From Kineosporiaceae bacterium (lineage in GTDB: Bacteria > Actinomycetota > Actinomycetes > Actinomycetales > Angustibacteraceae), in the NCBI GenBank assembly GCA_027345905.1, contig DAIETC010000049.1, forward strand, positions 1-10,738: a stretch of 10,738 nucleotides of DNA, read 5' to 3'. A program made the position numbers and the translations under genes. The notes beneath the pieces were generated by a model. The model saw nothing but the letters and a program-made list of their open reading frames with translations, searched no databases and was not told where the DNA came from. Shown one piece after another: positions 5,794 to 10,738 of this stretch. Position 1 is the stretch's first letter. Each line of letters starts with the position of its first letter.

Positions 5794-7592
5794 CCGACCA
5801 CGACAACGACAACGAAAACGACAACGACAACGACGTGGACGTCGTTGTCGTCGGCTCGGGCTTCGGGGGGTCAGTGGCCGCGCTTCGCTTGTGCGAGAAG
5901 GGTTACCGGGTCAGCGTCATCGAGTCGGGCCGGCGGTTCGACGACAGTGAGCATGCCCAGACCTCGTGGGACCTGCGCCGGTACCTCTGGGCGCCCCGGC
6001 TGGGTTGTTTCGGCGTCCAGCGGGTGCATCGCCTGCCGCACGTGGTGGTGCTCGCCGGCGCCGGCGTGGGCGGCGGGTCGCTGAACTACGCCAACGTGCT
6101 GTACGTCCCGCCGGCGCAGTTCTTCCAGGACCCGCAGTGGGCGGGCATCACCGACTGGGCCGCTGAGCTCGCGCCGCACTATGACCAGGCCATACGCATG
6201 CTGGGGGTCGTCGAGAACCCCTGTGACGGCCCCGTCGAACAGGTCATGCGGGACGCCGCGCACGACCTGGGCGTAGGGCACACGTTCCGGCGCACCCCGG
6301 TCGCCGTCTTCTTCGGCCGTGGGAGCGCGGCCGGCGCGCCGGCGCGCGAACCGGGGGTGCTGGTCGCCGACCCGTACTTCGGTGGCGCCGGGCCGTCGCG
6401 CACCGGCTGCACCGAGTGCGGCAACTGCATGGTCGGATGCCGGGTCGGCGCGAAGAACACGCTGGTCAAGAACTACCTGGCGCTGGCCCAGCGACTGGGC
6501 GCTCGCGTCGAACCGCTGCGCACGGTCGTCGAGCTTCGCCCCGTCGACCCGGCGCGGCCCGAGAGCGGGTACCGGGTCACCACCGAGCGCACCGGCGCCT
6601 GGCGGCACAAGGACCGCCGCACGATCACCGCGGGGCAGGTCGTCGTCGCGGCCGGGACGTGGGGCACCCAGCGCCTGCTGCACCGAGCGCGGCTCACCGG
6701 TGCGCTGCCGGGCATCTCGGCGCGGCTGGGCCACCTCACGCTAACCAACTCCGAAGCGCTGGTCGGCGCCGTCGCCCGCCGCGTGCCCAGCGCAGACCTG
6801 ACCCGTGGCGTCGCCATCACCGCCTCCTTCCACCTCGACGCCACCACCCACGTCGAGAACTGCCGGTACGGGCGGGGATCGAACCTGATGGGGCTGCTCG
6901 CGACCATCCTGGTGGACGGCGGCGGGCGCCTTCCGCGGCCGGTTCGCTCCGTCGTCCAGGCACTGAGACACCCGGCAGCGTTCGCCGCATCGCTGTCGGT
7001 GCACAGGTGGAGCGAACGCACGGTCATCGGGCTGGTGATGCAGTCGCTGGACAACTCGGTCACCGTGGTCGCCCGGCGGCACAAGCTGTTGCGCCGGCTC
7101 GGTTTCGACGAGATCGGTCTCAGCTCGCGGGTTGGCCACGGCACGCCGAGTCCTCGGTGGATCCCGCCCGGGCACCAGGCGGTGCGCCGGATCGGCGAGC
7201 GGTTGTCCGACCTCACCGCCGTGCCGGTCGACGCGGCCGGGACGGTGGGTGACCTGCTGGACGTGCCGATGACGGCGCACTTCCTGGGCGGTTGCCCGAT
7301 CGGGGTCTGCGCGCAGACCTCCGTCGTCGACCCGTATCACCGGCTGCACGGCTACCCCGGAGTCCACGTGGTGGACGGGTCCACGGTGTCGGCGAACCTG
7401 GGCGTCAACCCCTCGCTGACCATCCTGGCTCAGGCCGAGCGCGCGATGTCGTTGTGGCCGAACAGGGGCGAGCGTGACGAACGACCGGCTCCGGGTGCGC
7501 CGTACCGCAGGATGGCGCCGGTTGCTCCGCGCGAACCGGCGGTGCCGGCGTCCGCCCCAGGAGCGTTGCGTCAGCTCCCCACCCACTTGTGA
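5790..7592 (+). CDS. ChoD-like GMC family FAD-dependent oxidoreductase
   Basis: A 600-residue flavoprotein of the glucose-methanol-choline family, closest in layout to the cholesterol-oxidase-like ChoD proteins of actinobacteria. The dinucleotide fold VVVVGSGFGG (GxGxxG at 22-27) binds FAD; AGAGVGGGSLNYAN (89-102) is the second FAD contact. The C-terminal half holds AHFLGGCPIG with His497 and NLGVNPSLT with Asn540, at the positions of the active-site His and Asn of cholesterol oxidase. An insert CTECGNCMVGC has Cys207, 210, 213 and 217 in ferredoxin-like CxxCxxCxxxC spacing. The enzyme should oxidise an alcohol or sterol; the substrate is unknown. The start overlaps the ALDH stop (ATGA). The N-terminus is an Asp/Asn repeat. 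The last ~40 residues are a Pro/Ala/Arg-rich tail whose final codons and stop lie inside a 22-bp inverted repeat. No clear ribosome-binding site, consistent with coupling. Confidence 0.88.
   Translation: MTDHDNDNENDNDNDVDVVVVGSGFGGSVAALRLCEKGYRVSVIESGRRFDDSEHAQTSWDLRRYLWAPRLGCFGVQRVHRLPHVVVLAGAGVGGGSLNYANVLYVPPAQFFQDPQWAGITDWAAELAPHYDQAIRMLGVVENPCDGPVEQVMRDAAHDLGVGHTFRRTPVAVFFGRGSAAGAPAREPGVLVADPYFGGAGPSRTGCTECGNCMVGCRVGAKNTLVKNYLALAQRLGARVEPLRTVVELRPVDPARPESGYRVTTERTGAWRHKDRRTITAGQVVVAAGTWGTQRLLHRARLTGALPGISARLGHLTLTNSEALVGAVARRVPSADLTRGVAITASFHLDATTHVENCRYGRGSNLMGLLATILVDGGGRLPRPVRSVVQALRHPAAFAASLSVHRWSERTVIGLVMQSLDNSVTVVARRHKLLRRLGFDEIGLSSRVGHGTPSPRWIPPGHQAVRRIGERLSDLTAVPVDAAGTVGDLLDVPMTAHFLGGCPIGVCAQTSVVDPYHRLHGYPGVHVVDGSTVSANLGVNPSLTILAQAERAMSLWPNRGERDERPAPGAPYRRMAPVAPREPAVPASAPGALRQLPTHL
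5802..5834 (+). repeat. Five-copy GACAAC hexanucleotide repeat at the start of the GMC gene
   Basis: Units lie at 5802, 5808, 5814 (variant GAAAAC), 5820 and 5826, followed by a partial GAC. They encode alternating Asp-Asn codons (residues 5-15). Being 6 bp long, gain or loss of a unit would keep the frame and only lengthen or shorten an acidic N-terminal tail ahead of the FAD fold. Confidence 0.85.
5824..5851 (+). promoter_or_regulatory. 12-bp perfect hairpin in the first codons of the GMC gene
   Basis: ACGACAACGACG (5824-5835) and CGTCGTTGTCGT (5840-5851) are perfect reverse complements around the 4-nt loop TGGA. The left arm is built from the hexamer repeat; the right arm encodes the Val-rich first FAD strand. 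It begins 34 nt after the ATG. The right arm could also pair with the earlier GACAACGAC copies at 5802 and 5820, giving alternative registers. An effect on translation is inferred. Confidence 0.5.
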
Positions 7593-7646
7593 CGGCGTGT
7601 CAACCTCTCGGGGAGTCGGGAGGCGTTGACACGCCGTCACAAGTGG
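7583..7646. repeat. Perfect 22-bp inverted repeat spanning the GMC stop codon
   Basis: Left arm 7583-7604 (begins CCACTTGTGACGG, ends GTGTCAAC) and right arm 7625-7646 are exact reverse complements over 22 bp with a 20-nt spacer. The spacer adds weak inner pairing after one mismatch. The GMC stop TGA (7590-7592) lies in the left arm, which also encodes the last His-Leu. As RNA this is a very stable stem that could terminate or block transcription between GMC and SURF1 on either strand, though neither side has a T-tract. It may also be a copy of a dispersed intergenic repeat. No transposase or target duplication is visible. Confidence 0.8.
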
Positions 7647-7706
7647 CGAGCAGAGGGGGTTGCAGCACCCATGCGGGCCGACGATGGTCTGGCATGGCCC
7701 AGGACG

Positions 7707-7712
7707 TACCGT
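7707..7712 (+). promoter_or_regulatory. -10 element for leaderless SURF1
   Basis: TACCGT fits TAnnnT and ends 6 nt before the GTG at 7719. The intervening bases (CGAGGG) are purine-rich but too close to serve as a normal ribosome-binding site. The preceding stretch 7647-7706 shows no other convincing element. Confidence 0.4.
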
Positions 7713-7718
7713 CGAGGG

Positions 7719-8492
7719 GTGCTGAAGACCGCTCTGCAGCCGCGCTGGCTGGCGCTGCTCCTAGTGGTGATCGGCGTCAGCGCCTTGTTCGTCTGGTTGG
7801 GTTCATGGCAGCTGCGGGTGGCTCGCGACCGGGGTGGCGAGGCGGCCTTGCGCGCGGCCCGCACGGCCCCGCCGGTCGCTCTCGAACGCCTGCTCCAGCC
7901 GCAGCAGCCGTTCACCGCTGCAGCGGCTTCGCGCACGGTGACCGTTCGTGGCTCGTACGACCCGAGCCGGCAGGTGCTGATCGCCGGACGCGTGCAGCGT
8001 GACCGGGTCGGCTGGTGGGTGGTGACCGCCCTGCGCACGGACGCCGGAGCCTGGCTGCCCGTAGTACGCGGCTGGGTGCCGACGGCGGCGGCCGGCCCCG
8101 CCGGGGCGTCTGCTGTGCCGCCCGGGACCGTGTCGCTGGCGGGCGTGCTGCAACCAGATGACCCCGCGGCGGACCGGCCCTCGACGTTGCCCACCGGGCA
8201 GCTGGCGCAGCTGGACGCCGCGGATCTGGCCAACCGGTGGGGGACGCCGATCTACAACGGGTATCTGGTGCTCACGTCGCAGTCACCGCCGAGCGCGACC
8301 CCACAGCCCGAACGGGTCGTGCCCCCGGCCGTTGTGCCGCAAGGACTTGCGTGGCGCAACGCGGCGTACGCCGTGCAGTGGTGGGTCTTCGCGGGGTTCG
8401 CACTGGTGCTCTGGTGGAAGATGGTGCGTCAGGAACAGCTGGGCCGGTCAGGCGATCGGCCCGAGGACGACGAGAGGACGGCCGTGGCATGA
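7719..8492 (+). CDS. SURF1 family cytochrome oxidase biogenesis protein
   Basis: A 257-residue membrane protein of the SURF1/Shy1 family, which helps assemble aa3-type cytochrome c oxidase (haem a insertion) in the cytoplasmic membrane. Layout is typical: one N-terminal helix (about 11-29, ending in FVWLGSWQL), a large extracytoplasmic domain with VRGSYDP, VGWWVVTAL and the hallmark VVRGWVP (115-121), and a C-terminal helix (about 214-235, AVQWWVFAGFALVLWW) followed by a charged cytoplasmic tail. I chose GTG 7719 because it puts the helix 10 residues from the start, as in relatives, and has a -10 at leaderless spacing. An in-frame ATG at 7671 would add 16 residues, but its purine-rich upstream stretch is 13 nt away. 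The stop overlaps the DUF3817 start (ATGA), so the two are coupled. No oxidase subunit genes are in the window. Confidence 0.9.
   Translation: MLKTALQPRWLALLLVVIGVSALFVWLGSWQLRVARDRGGEAALRAARTAPPVALERLLQPQQPFTAAAASRTVTVRGSYDPSRQVLIAGRVQRDRVGWWVVTALRTDAGAWLPVVRGWVPTAAAGPAGASAVPPGTVSLAGVLQPDDPAADRPSTLPTGQLAQLDAADLANRWGTPIYNGYLVLTSQSPPSATPQPERVVPPAVVPQGLAWRNAAYAVQWWVFAGFALVLWWKMVRQEQLGRSGDRPEDDERTAVA
8472..8478 (+). promoter_or_regulatory. Ribosome-binding site for the DUF3817 gene
   Basis: GAGAGGA lies 10 nt before the ATG at 8489, within the end of SURF1. It supports this start and its ATGA overlap with the SURF1 stop. Confidence 0.5.
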
Positions 8493-8812
8493 GTGCCCAA
8501 GTCAGGGCGGCACTGCGCAGGTTCAAGGTCATGGCGGTGGTGGTGGGCATCGGCCTGCTGATCCTGTGCCTGGAGCTCGTCCTGCACTACGGGTTCGGCA
8601 ACGAGTCACTGGCCTGGTGGAGCCCGATCCACGGGATGCTCTACATGCTCTACCTCGTGAGCACCGTGGACCTGGGGTTCAAGGTCAGGTGGCCGATGCG
8701 CAAGATCGTGGGCGTCATGCTCGCGGGCGTGGTGCCCTTCTTCTCCTTCGTCATGGAGCGCAAGGTCGCGCGTGAGGTGGAGTCCCGCGGCGCCGATATC
8801 CTCACCGGGTGA
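8489..8812 (+). CDS. DUF3817 domain small integral membrane protein
   Basis: A 107-residue protein with three predicted membrane helices: about 14-33 (VMAVVVGIGLLILCLEL), 47-63 (with IHGMLYMLYLVSTVDL) and 72-90 (KIVGVMLAGVVPFFSFVMER). The pattern HGMLY ... VPFFSFVMER matches the DUF3817 family (TIGR03954), common in actinobacteria and of unknown biochemical role. The ATG overlaps the SURF1 stop as ATGA, and the TGA (8810-8812) overlaps the guaA GTG start, so it sits in a tightly packed SURF1-DUF3817-guaA run. Coupling to SURF1 suggests a membrane or respiratory role, but that is inference. Its last codons also contain the likely guaA -10 element. Confidence 0.88.
   Translation: MSAQVRAALRRFKVMAVVVGIGLLILCLELVLHYGFGNESLAWWSPIHGMLYMLYLVSTVDLGFKVRWPMRKIVGVMLAGVVPFFSFVMERKVAREVESRGADILTG
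8797..8802 (+). promoter_or_regulatory. -10 element for leaderless guaA inside the DUF3817 gene
   Basis: TATCCT is a strong TAnnnT -10 match ending 6 nt before the guaA GTG (8809). It lies in the last DUF3817 codons. There is no Shine-Dalgarno sequence in the preceding 12 nt. guaA could therefore be transcribed alone as a leaderless mRNA as well as by read-through. Confidence 0.55.
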
Positions 8813-10410
8813 GCCAGAGTGCGCAGACCGGCGCTGCCGTCGAACTGCAGGCCCGACCGGTTCTGGTGGTGGACTTCGGCGCCCAGTACGCGCAGCTGAT
8901 CGCCCGACGGGTCCGAGAGGCCGCGGTCTACAGCGAGGTCGTCCCGCACACGATGCCGCTGGCGCAGATGTTGCAGCGCGACCCCGCGGCGATCATCTTG
9001 TCCGGCGGCCCGAGCAGCGTGTACGAGGCCGGCGCGCCGCGTGTGGATCCCGCGCTGTTCAGCGCCGGCGTCCCCGTGCTCGGCATCTGTTACGGCTTCC
9101 AGGCGATGGCGCTCGCCCTGGGCGGCGAGGTCGCCAACACCGGTCGGCGCGAGTACGGCGGCACGCACGCCCGCGTCAAGGCGCAGGACACGACGCTGTT
9201 CTACGGCCAGACCGACGAGCAGTCGGTCTGGATGAGCCACGGCGACAGCGTGCAGGCCGCACCGCCGGGGTTTGCCGTGACCGCCGAGACGGTGGGCACA
9301 CCGGTCGCGGCGTTCGAGGACCCGCAGCGGCGCCTGTACGGGCTGCAGTGGCATCCCGAGGTGGTCCAGTCGACCTTTGGCCAGCGGGTGATCGAGAACT
9401 TCCTGGTCCGCGGTGCCGACCTCGAACGCAGCTGGACGCCGCAGAACGTGGCCGGCGAGCTCGTCGAGCGGATCCGGGAGCAGGTGGGTGACGCCCGGGT
9501 GATCTGCGCGCTGTCGGGCGGGGTCGACTCCTCGGTGGCGGCGGCGCTGGTGCAACGTGCGGTGGGTGACCAGCTGACCTGTGTCTTCGTCGACCACGGG
9601 CTGCTGCGCGCGGGTGAGGCCGAGCAGGTCGAGCGTGACTTCGTCGCCGCCACCGGGGTGGACCTGGTGGTCGTCGACGCCCGGGCGCGCTTCCTGGACG
9701 CCCTGGCCGGCGTCAGCGACCCGGAGGCCAAGCGCAAGATCATCGGCCGCGAGTTCATCCGGGTCTTCGAGCAGGCCGCGCGCGACGTGGTGGGGCACGC
9801 CGCCCAGGACGGGCACCCGGTGCGCTTCCTCGTGCAGGGCACGTTGTACCCCGACGTCGTGGAGTCCGGCGGCGGCGAGGGCGCCGCGAACATCAAGAGC
9901 CACCACAACGTGGCCGGGCTGCCCGACGACCTGCAGTTCGAGCTGGTCGAACCGCTGCGCCTGCTGTTCAAGGACGAGGTGCGGGCAGTGGGCCTGGAGC
10001 TGGGCTTGCCCGAGGCGATCGTGTGGCGCCAGCCCTTCCCGGGCCCGGGGCTCGGCATCCGGATCGTGGGCGCGGTCACCGCCGAACGGCTGACGATCCT
10101 TCGTGCGGCCGACGCAATCGTCCGCGACGAGCTCAGCGCCGCAGGTCTGGACCGCCAGATCTGGCAGTGCCCTGTCGTGCTGCTCGCCGACGTGCGCTCG
10201 GTGGGCGTGCAGGGCGACGAGCGCAGCTACGGGCACCCGGTCGTACTGCGCCCGGTCACCAGCGAGGACGCCATGACCGCCGATTGGGCCCGGCTGCCCT
10301 ACGAGGTGCTCGAGCAGATCTCGACCCGGATCACGAACGAGGTGCGCGAGGTCAACCGGGTGGTCCTCGACGTCACCAGCAAACCGCCCGGCACGATTGA
10401 GTGGGAGTAG
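8809..10410 (+). CDS. guaA: GMP synthase (glutamine-hydrolysing), GuaA
   Basis: GMP synthetase converts XMP, ATP and glutamine to GMP, completing the branch opened by GuaB, in the cytoplasm. The 533 residues fit the two-domain bacterial enzyme. The N-terminal class I glutamine amidotransferase holds ILSGGPSSVY (63-72), VLGICYGFQAM with nucleophile Cys94, and LQWHPEV with His182 and Glu184. The ATP pyrophosphatase domain has the P-loop ALSGGVDSS (234-242). LVQGTLYPDVVES (341-353) and KSHHNVAGLP (363-372) are the XMP/ATP-site signatures, and the C-terminal dimerisation domain ends with VTSKPPGTIEWE. All catalytic residues are present. The GTG at 8809 overlaps the DUF3817 stop and has no ribosome-binding site, but a good -10 lies 6 nt away; the first ~15 residues are a short variable extension before VLVVDFG. 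A hairpin and repeats follow the stop. Confidence 0.97.
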   Translation: MSQSAQTGAAVELQARPVLVVDFGAQYAQLIARRVREAAVYSEVVPHTMPLAQMLQRDPAAIILSGGPSSVYEAGAPRVDPALFSAGVPVLGICYGFQAMALALGGEVANTGRREYGGTHARVKAQDTTLFYGQTDEQSVWMSHGDSVQAAPPGFAVTAETVGTPVAAFEDPQRRLYGLQWHPEVVQSTFGQRVIENFLVRGADLERSWTPQNVAGELVERIREQVGDARVICALSGGVDSSVAAALVQRAVGDQLTCVFVDHGLLRAGEAEQVERDFVAATGVDLVVVDARARFLDALAGVSDPEAKRKIIGREFIRVFEQAARDVVGHAAQDGHPVRFLVQGTLYPDVVESGGGEGAANIKSHHNVAGLPDDLQFELVEPLRLLFKDEVRAVGLELGLPEAIVWRQPFPGPGLGIRIVGAVTAERLTILRAADAIVRDELSAAGLDRQIWQCPVVLLADVRSVGVQGDERSYGHPVVLRPVTSEDAMTADWARLPYEVLEQISTRITNEVREVNRVVLDVTSKPPGTIEWE

Positions 10411-10412
10411 CG

Positions 10413-10428
10413 GCCGGCTTCCGCTGGC
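10413..10428 (+). terminator. Stem-loop directly after guaA
   Basis: GCCGGC (10413-10418) pairs with GCTGGC (10423-10428) around loop TTCC, 6 bp with one G-U pair, starting 3 nt after the guaA TAG. There is no T-tract. Its position resembles the hairpin after the SGNH gene. Confidence 0.35.
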
Positions 10429-10464
10429 GCGTCGCGCCCCTGCGGCGGTCGGGCCCACGCAGCC

Positions 10465-10536
10465 GTGGAGGGTTGGCGGGGCCCTGGCACCGGTAACCCT
10501 CCACACCCGACTCCCGGCACCGGTAACCCTCCACAC
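10465..10536. repeat. 21-bp direct repeat with an inverted partial copy after guaA
   Basis: Two identical 21-bp units, both reading GGCACCGGTAACCCTCCACA plus a final C, lie at 10486-10506 and 10516-10536, separated by 9 bp (period 30). A third, inverted partial copy GTGGAGGGTT (10465-10474) is the reverse complement of AACCCTCCAC in each unit, so it can form a 10-bp stem with the first (loop 20 nt) or the second (loop 50 nt). This occupies most of the 212-nt gap between guaA and the next gene. The units do not code. Possible roles are termination, a protein-binding array, or a dispersed intergenic repeat. Confidence 0.8.
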
Positions 10537-10561
10537 TTGCCCCGGACCCCGACCCCTGACC

Positions 10562-10586
10562 GGCGCTGCGCGCCCCGGACCCGGGG
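10562..10586 (+). other. Two small adjoining GC hairpins before the oxidoreductase gene
   Basis: GGCGC-TGC-GCGCC (10562-10574) and CCCCG-GACC-CGGGG (10573-10586) are 5-bp stems that overlap by two bases, so only one can form fully at a time. With GC this high they may be chance; a terminator for the guaA side is possible. Confidence 0.2.
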
Positions 10587-10610
10587 GTGACGGCGTCCAC
10601 GCCCCTGCGG

Positions 10611-10616
10611 TTGGAT
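10611..10616 (+). promoter_or_regulatory. Weak -10-like hexamer before the oxidoreductase gene
   Basis: TTGGAT ends 6 nt before the ATG at 10623, the same spacing as the other leaderless-type genes here, but its second base is T instead of A. No ribosome-binding site is visible. Confidence 0.2.
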
Positions 10617-10622
10617 GGCCGC

Positions 10623-10738
10623 ATGCGCGCAGTCATGGTCACCGAACTCGGCGGGTCGCAGGTGCTCGACGTCCAGCAGCGGCCCGACCCCACTCCGACC
10701 GCCGGCGAGGTCTTGGTCGACGTCGCCGCCGCTGGCGT
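10623..10738 (+). CDS. N-terminus of an MDR-type NADPH:quinone oxidoreductase (3' end outside window)
   Basis: The first 38 codons read MRAVMVTELGGSQVLDVQQR, then PDPTP, then GEVLVDVAAAGV. This is the typical N-terminus of medium-chain dehydrogenase/reductase quinone oxidoreductases (Qor-like), where a GroES-like domain opens with a G-G-x-x-VL-x-V motif and continues with GEVLV-x-V-x-A-x-GV. The family reduces quinones or enones with NADPH in the cytoplasm. The nucleotide-binding and catalytic parts lie beyond the window, so zinc dependence and substrate cannot be judged. The ATG has no clear ribosome-binding site. It is separated from guaA by a 212-nt repeat-bearing gap and is probably a separate unit. 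Confidence 0.75.
   Translation, partial: MRAVMVTELGGSQVLDVQQRPDPTPTAGEVLVDVAAAG

Noticed and set aside
5736..7592. GMC oxidoreductase starting at GTG 5736
   Set aside because: It would overlap the ALDH gene by 58 bp; ATG 5790 gives the usual ATGA coupling and starts just before the FAD-binding fold.
7626..7631. TTGACA as a -35 box for SURF1
   Set aside because: It matches the -35 consensus but no -10-like hexamer lies 16-19 bp downstream; it is simply part of the inverted-repeat arm.
7583..7646. Terminal inverted repeats of an insertion sequence or MITE
   Set aside because: The arms are only 20 bp apart, with no room for a transposase and no target-site duplication; kept as an unexplained palindromic repeat.
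7626..8492. SURF1 starting at TTG 7626
   Set aside because: The start lies inside the right arm of the 22-bp inverted repeat, and the added 31 residues do not resemble SURF1 N-termini.
8650..10536. 628-codon open frame on the - strand across guaA
   Set aside because: It is complementary to the complete guaA gene and arises from high third-position GC; no recognisable domain.
10486..10536. CRISPR array after guaA
   Set aside because: Only two 21-bp units with a 9-bp separator, plus an inverted copy; no spacers of CRISPR length and no cas genes.

Overview
This is a GC-rich window with strong G/C at third codon positions and every gene on the + strand. The proteins (an actinobacterial IMP dehydrogenase, a GuaB3 paralogue, a DUF3817 membrane protein, a ChoD-like GMC oxidoreductase) point to an aerobic member of the Actinomycetota. 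The gene order guaB - guaB3 - ... - ChoD-like - ... - guaA echoes the M. tuberculosis guaB2-guaB3-choD locus with guaA not far away. I cannot place the family firmly; a Micrococcales-like organism is a guess. There are no rRNA or tRNA genes, CRISPR arrays or recognisable insertion sequences.

Layout: (1) The 3' end of an Ala/Pro/Thr-rich protein I do not recognise (3-341). (2) guaB (420-1931), preceded by a promoter-like hexamer on the upstream stop codon and a perfect 9-bp hairpin in the presumed leader. (3) A 163-nt gap with two palindromes, then guaB3 (2095-3216). (4) A secreted SGNH/GDSL hydrolase (3299-4096), preceded by an 11-bp-period direct repeat and followed by a 7-bp hairpin. (5) A translationally coupled pair: a succinic-semialdehyde-dehydrogenase-type ALDH (4198-5793) and a ChoD-like GMC flavoprotein (5790-7592) with a hexanucleotide repeat and a 12-bp hairpin in its first codons. 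(6) A perfect 22-bp inverted repeat straddling the GMC stop codon. (7) SURF1 (7719-8492) and DUF3817 (8489-8812), overlapping by ATGA. (8) guaA (8809-10410), overlapping the DUF3817 stop. (9) A 212-nt gap with a 21-bp direct repeat plus an inverted partial copy. (10) The start of an MDR-type quinone oxidoreductase (10623 to the window end).

How it works together: GuaB makes XMP from IMP and GuaA aminates it to GMP, so both steps of guanylate synthesis are here, with GuaB3 as a CBS-less paralogue whose catalytic Cys position is His. The ALDH and GMC pair could carry out consecutive alcohol-to-aldehyde-to-acid oxidation. SURF1 serves cytochrome aa3 oxidase assembly. A recurring pattern is a TAnnnT hexamer 6-7 nt before the start codon of guaB3, the ALDH gene, SURF1 and guaA, which suggests leaderless transcription.

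I see core metabolism plus some unusual non-coding structure. I do not see a convincing new multi-gene system. The items most worth a second look are the 22-bp inverted repeat, the repeats after guaA, the guaB leader hairpin and the repeat-hairpin in the GMC gene.
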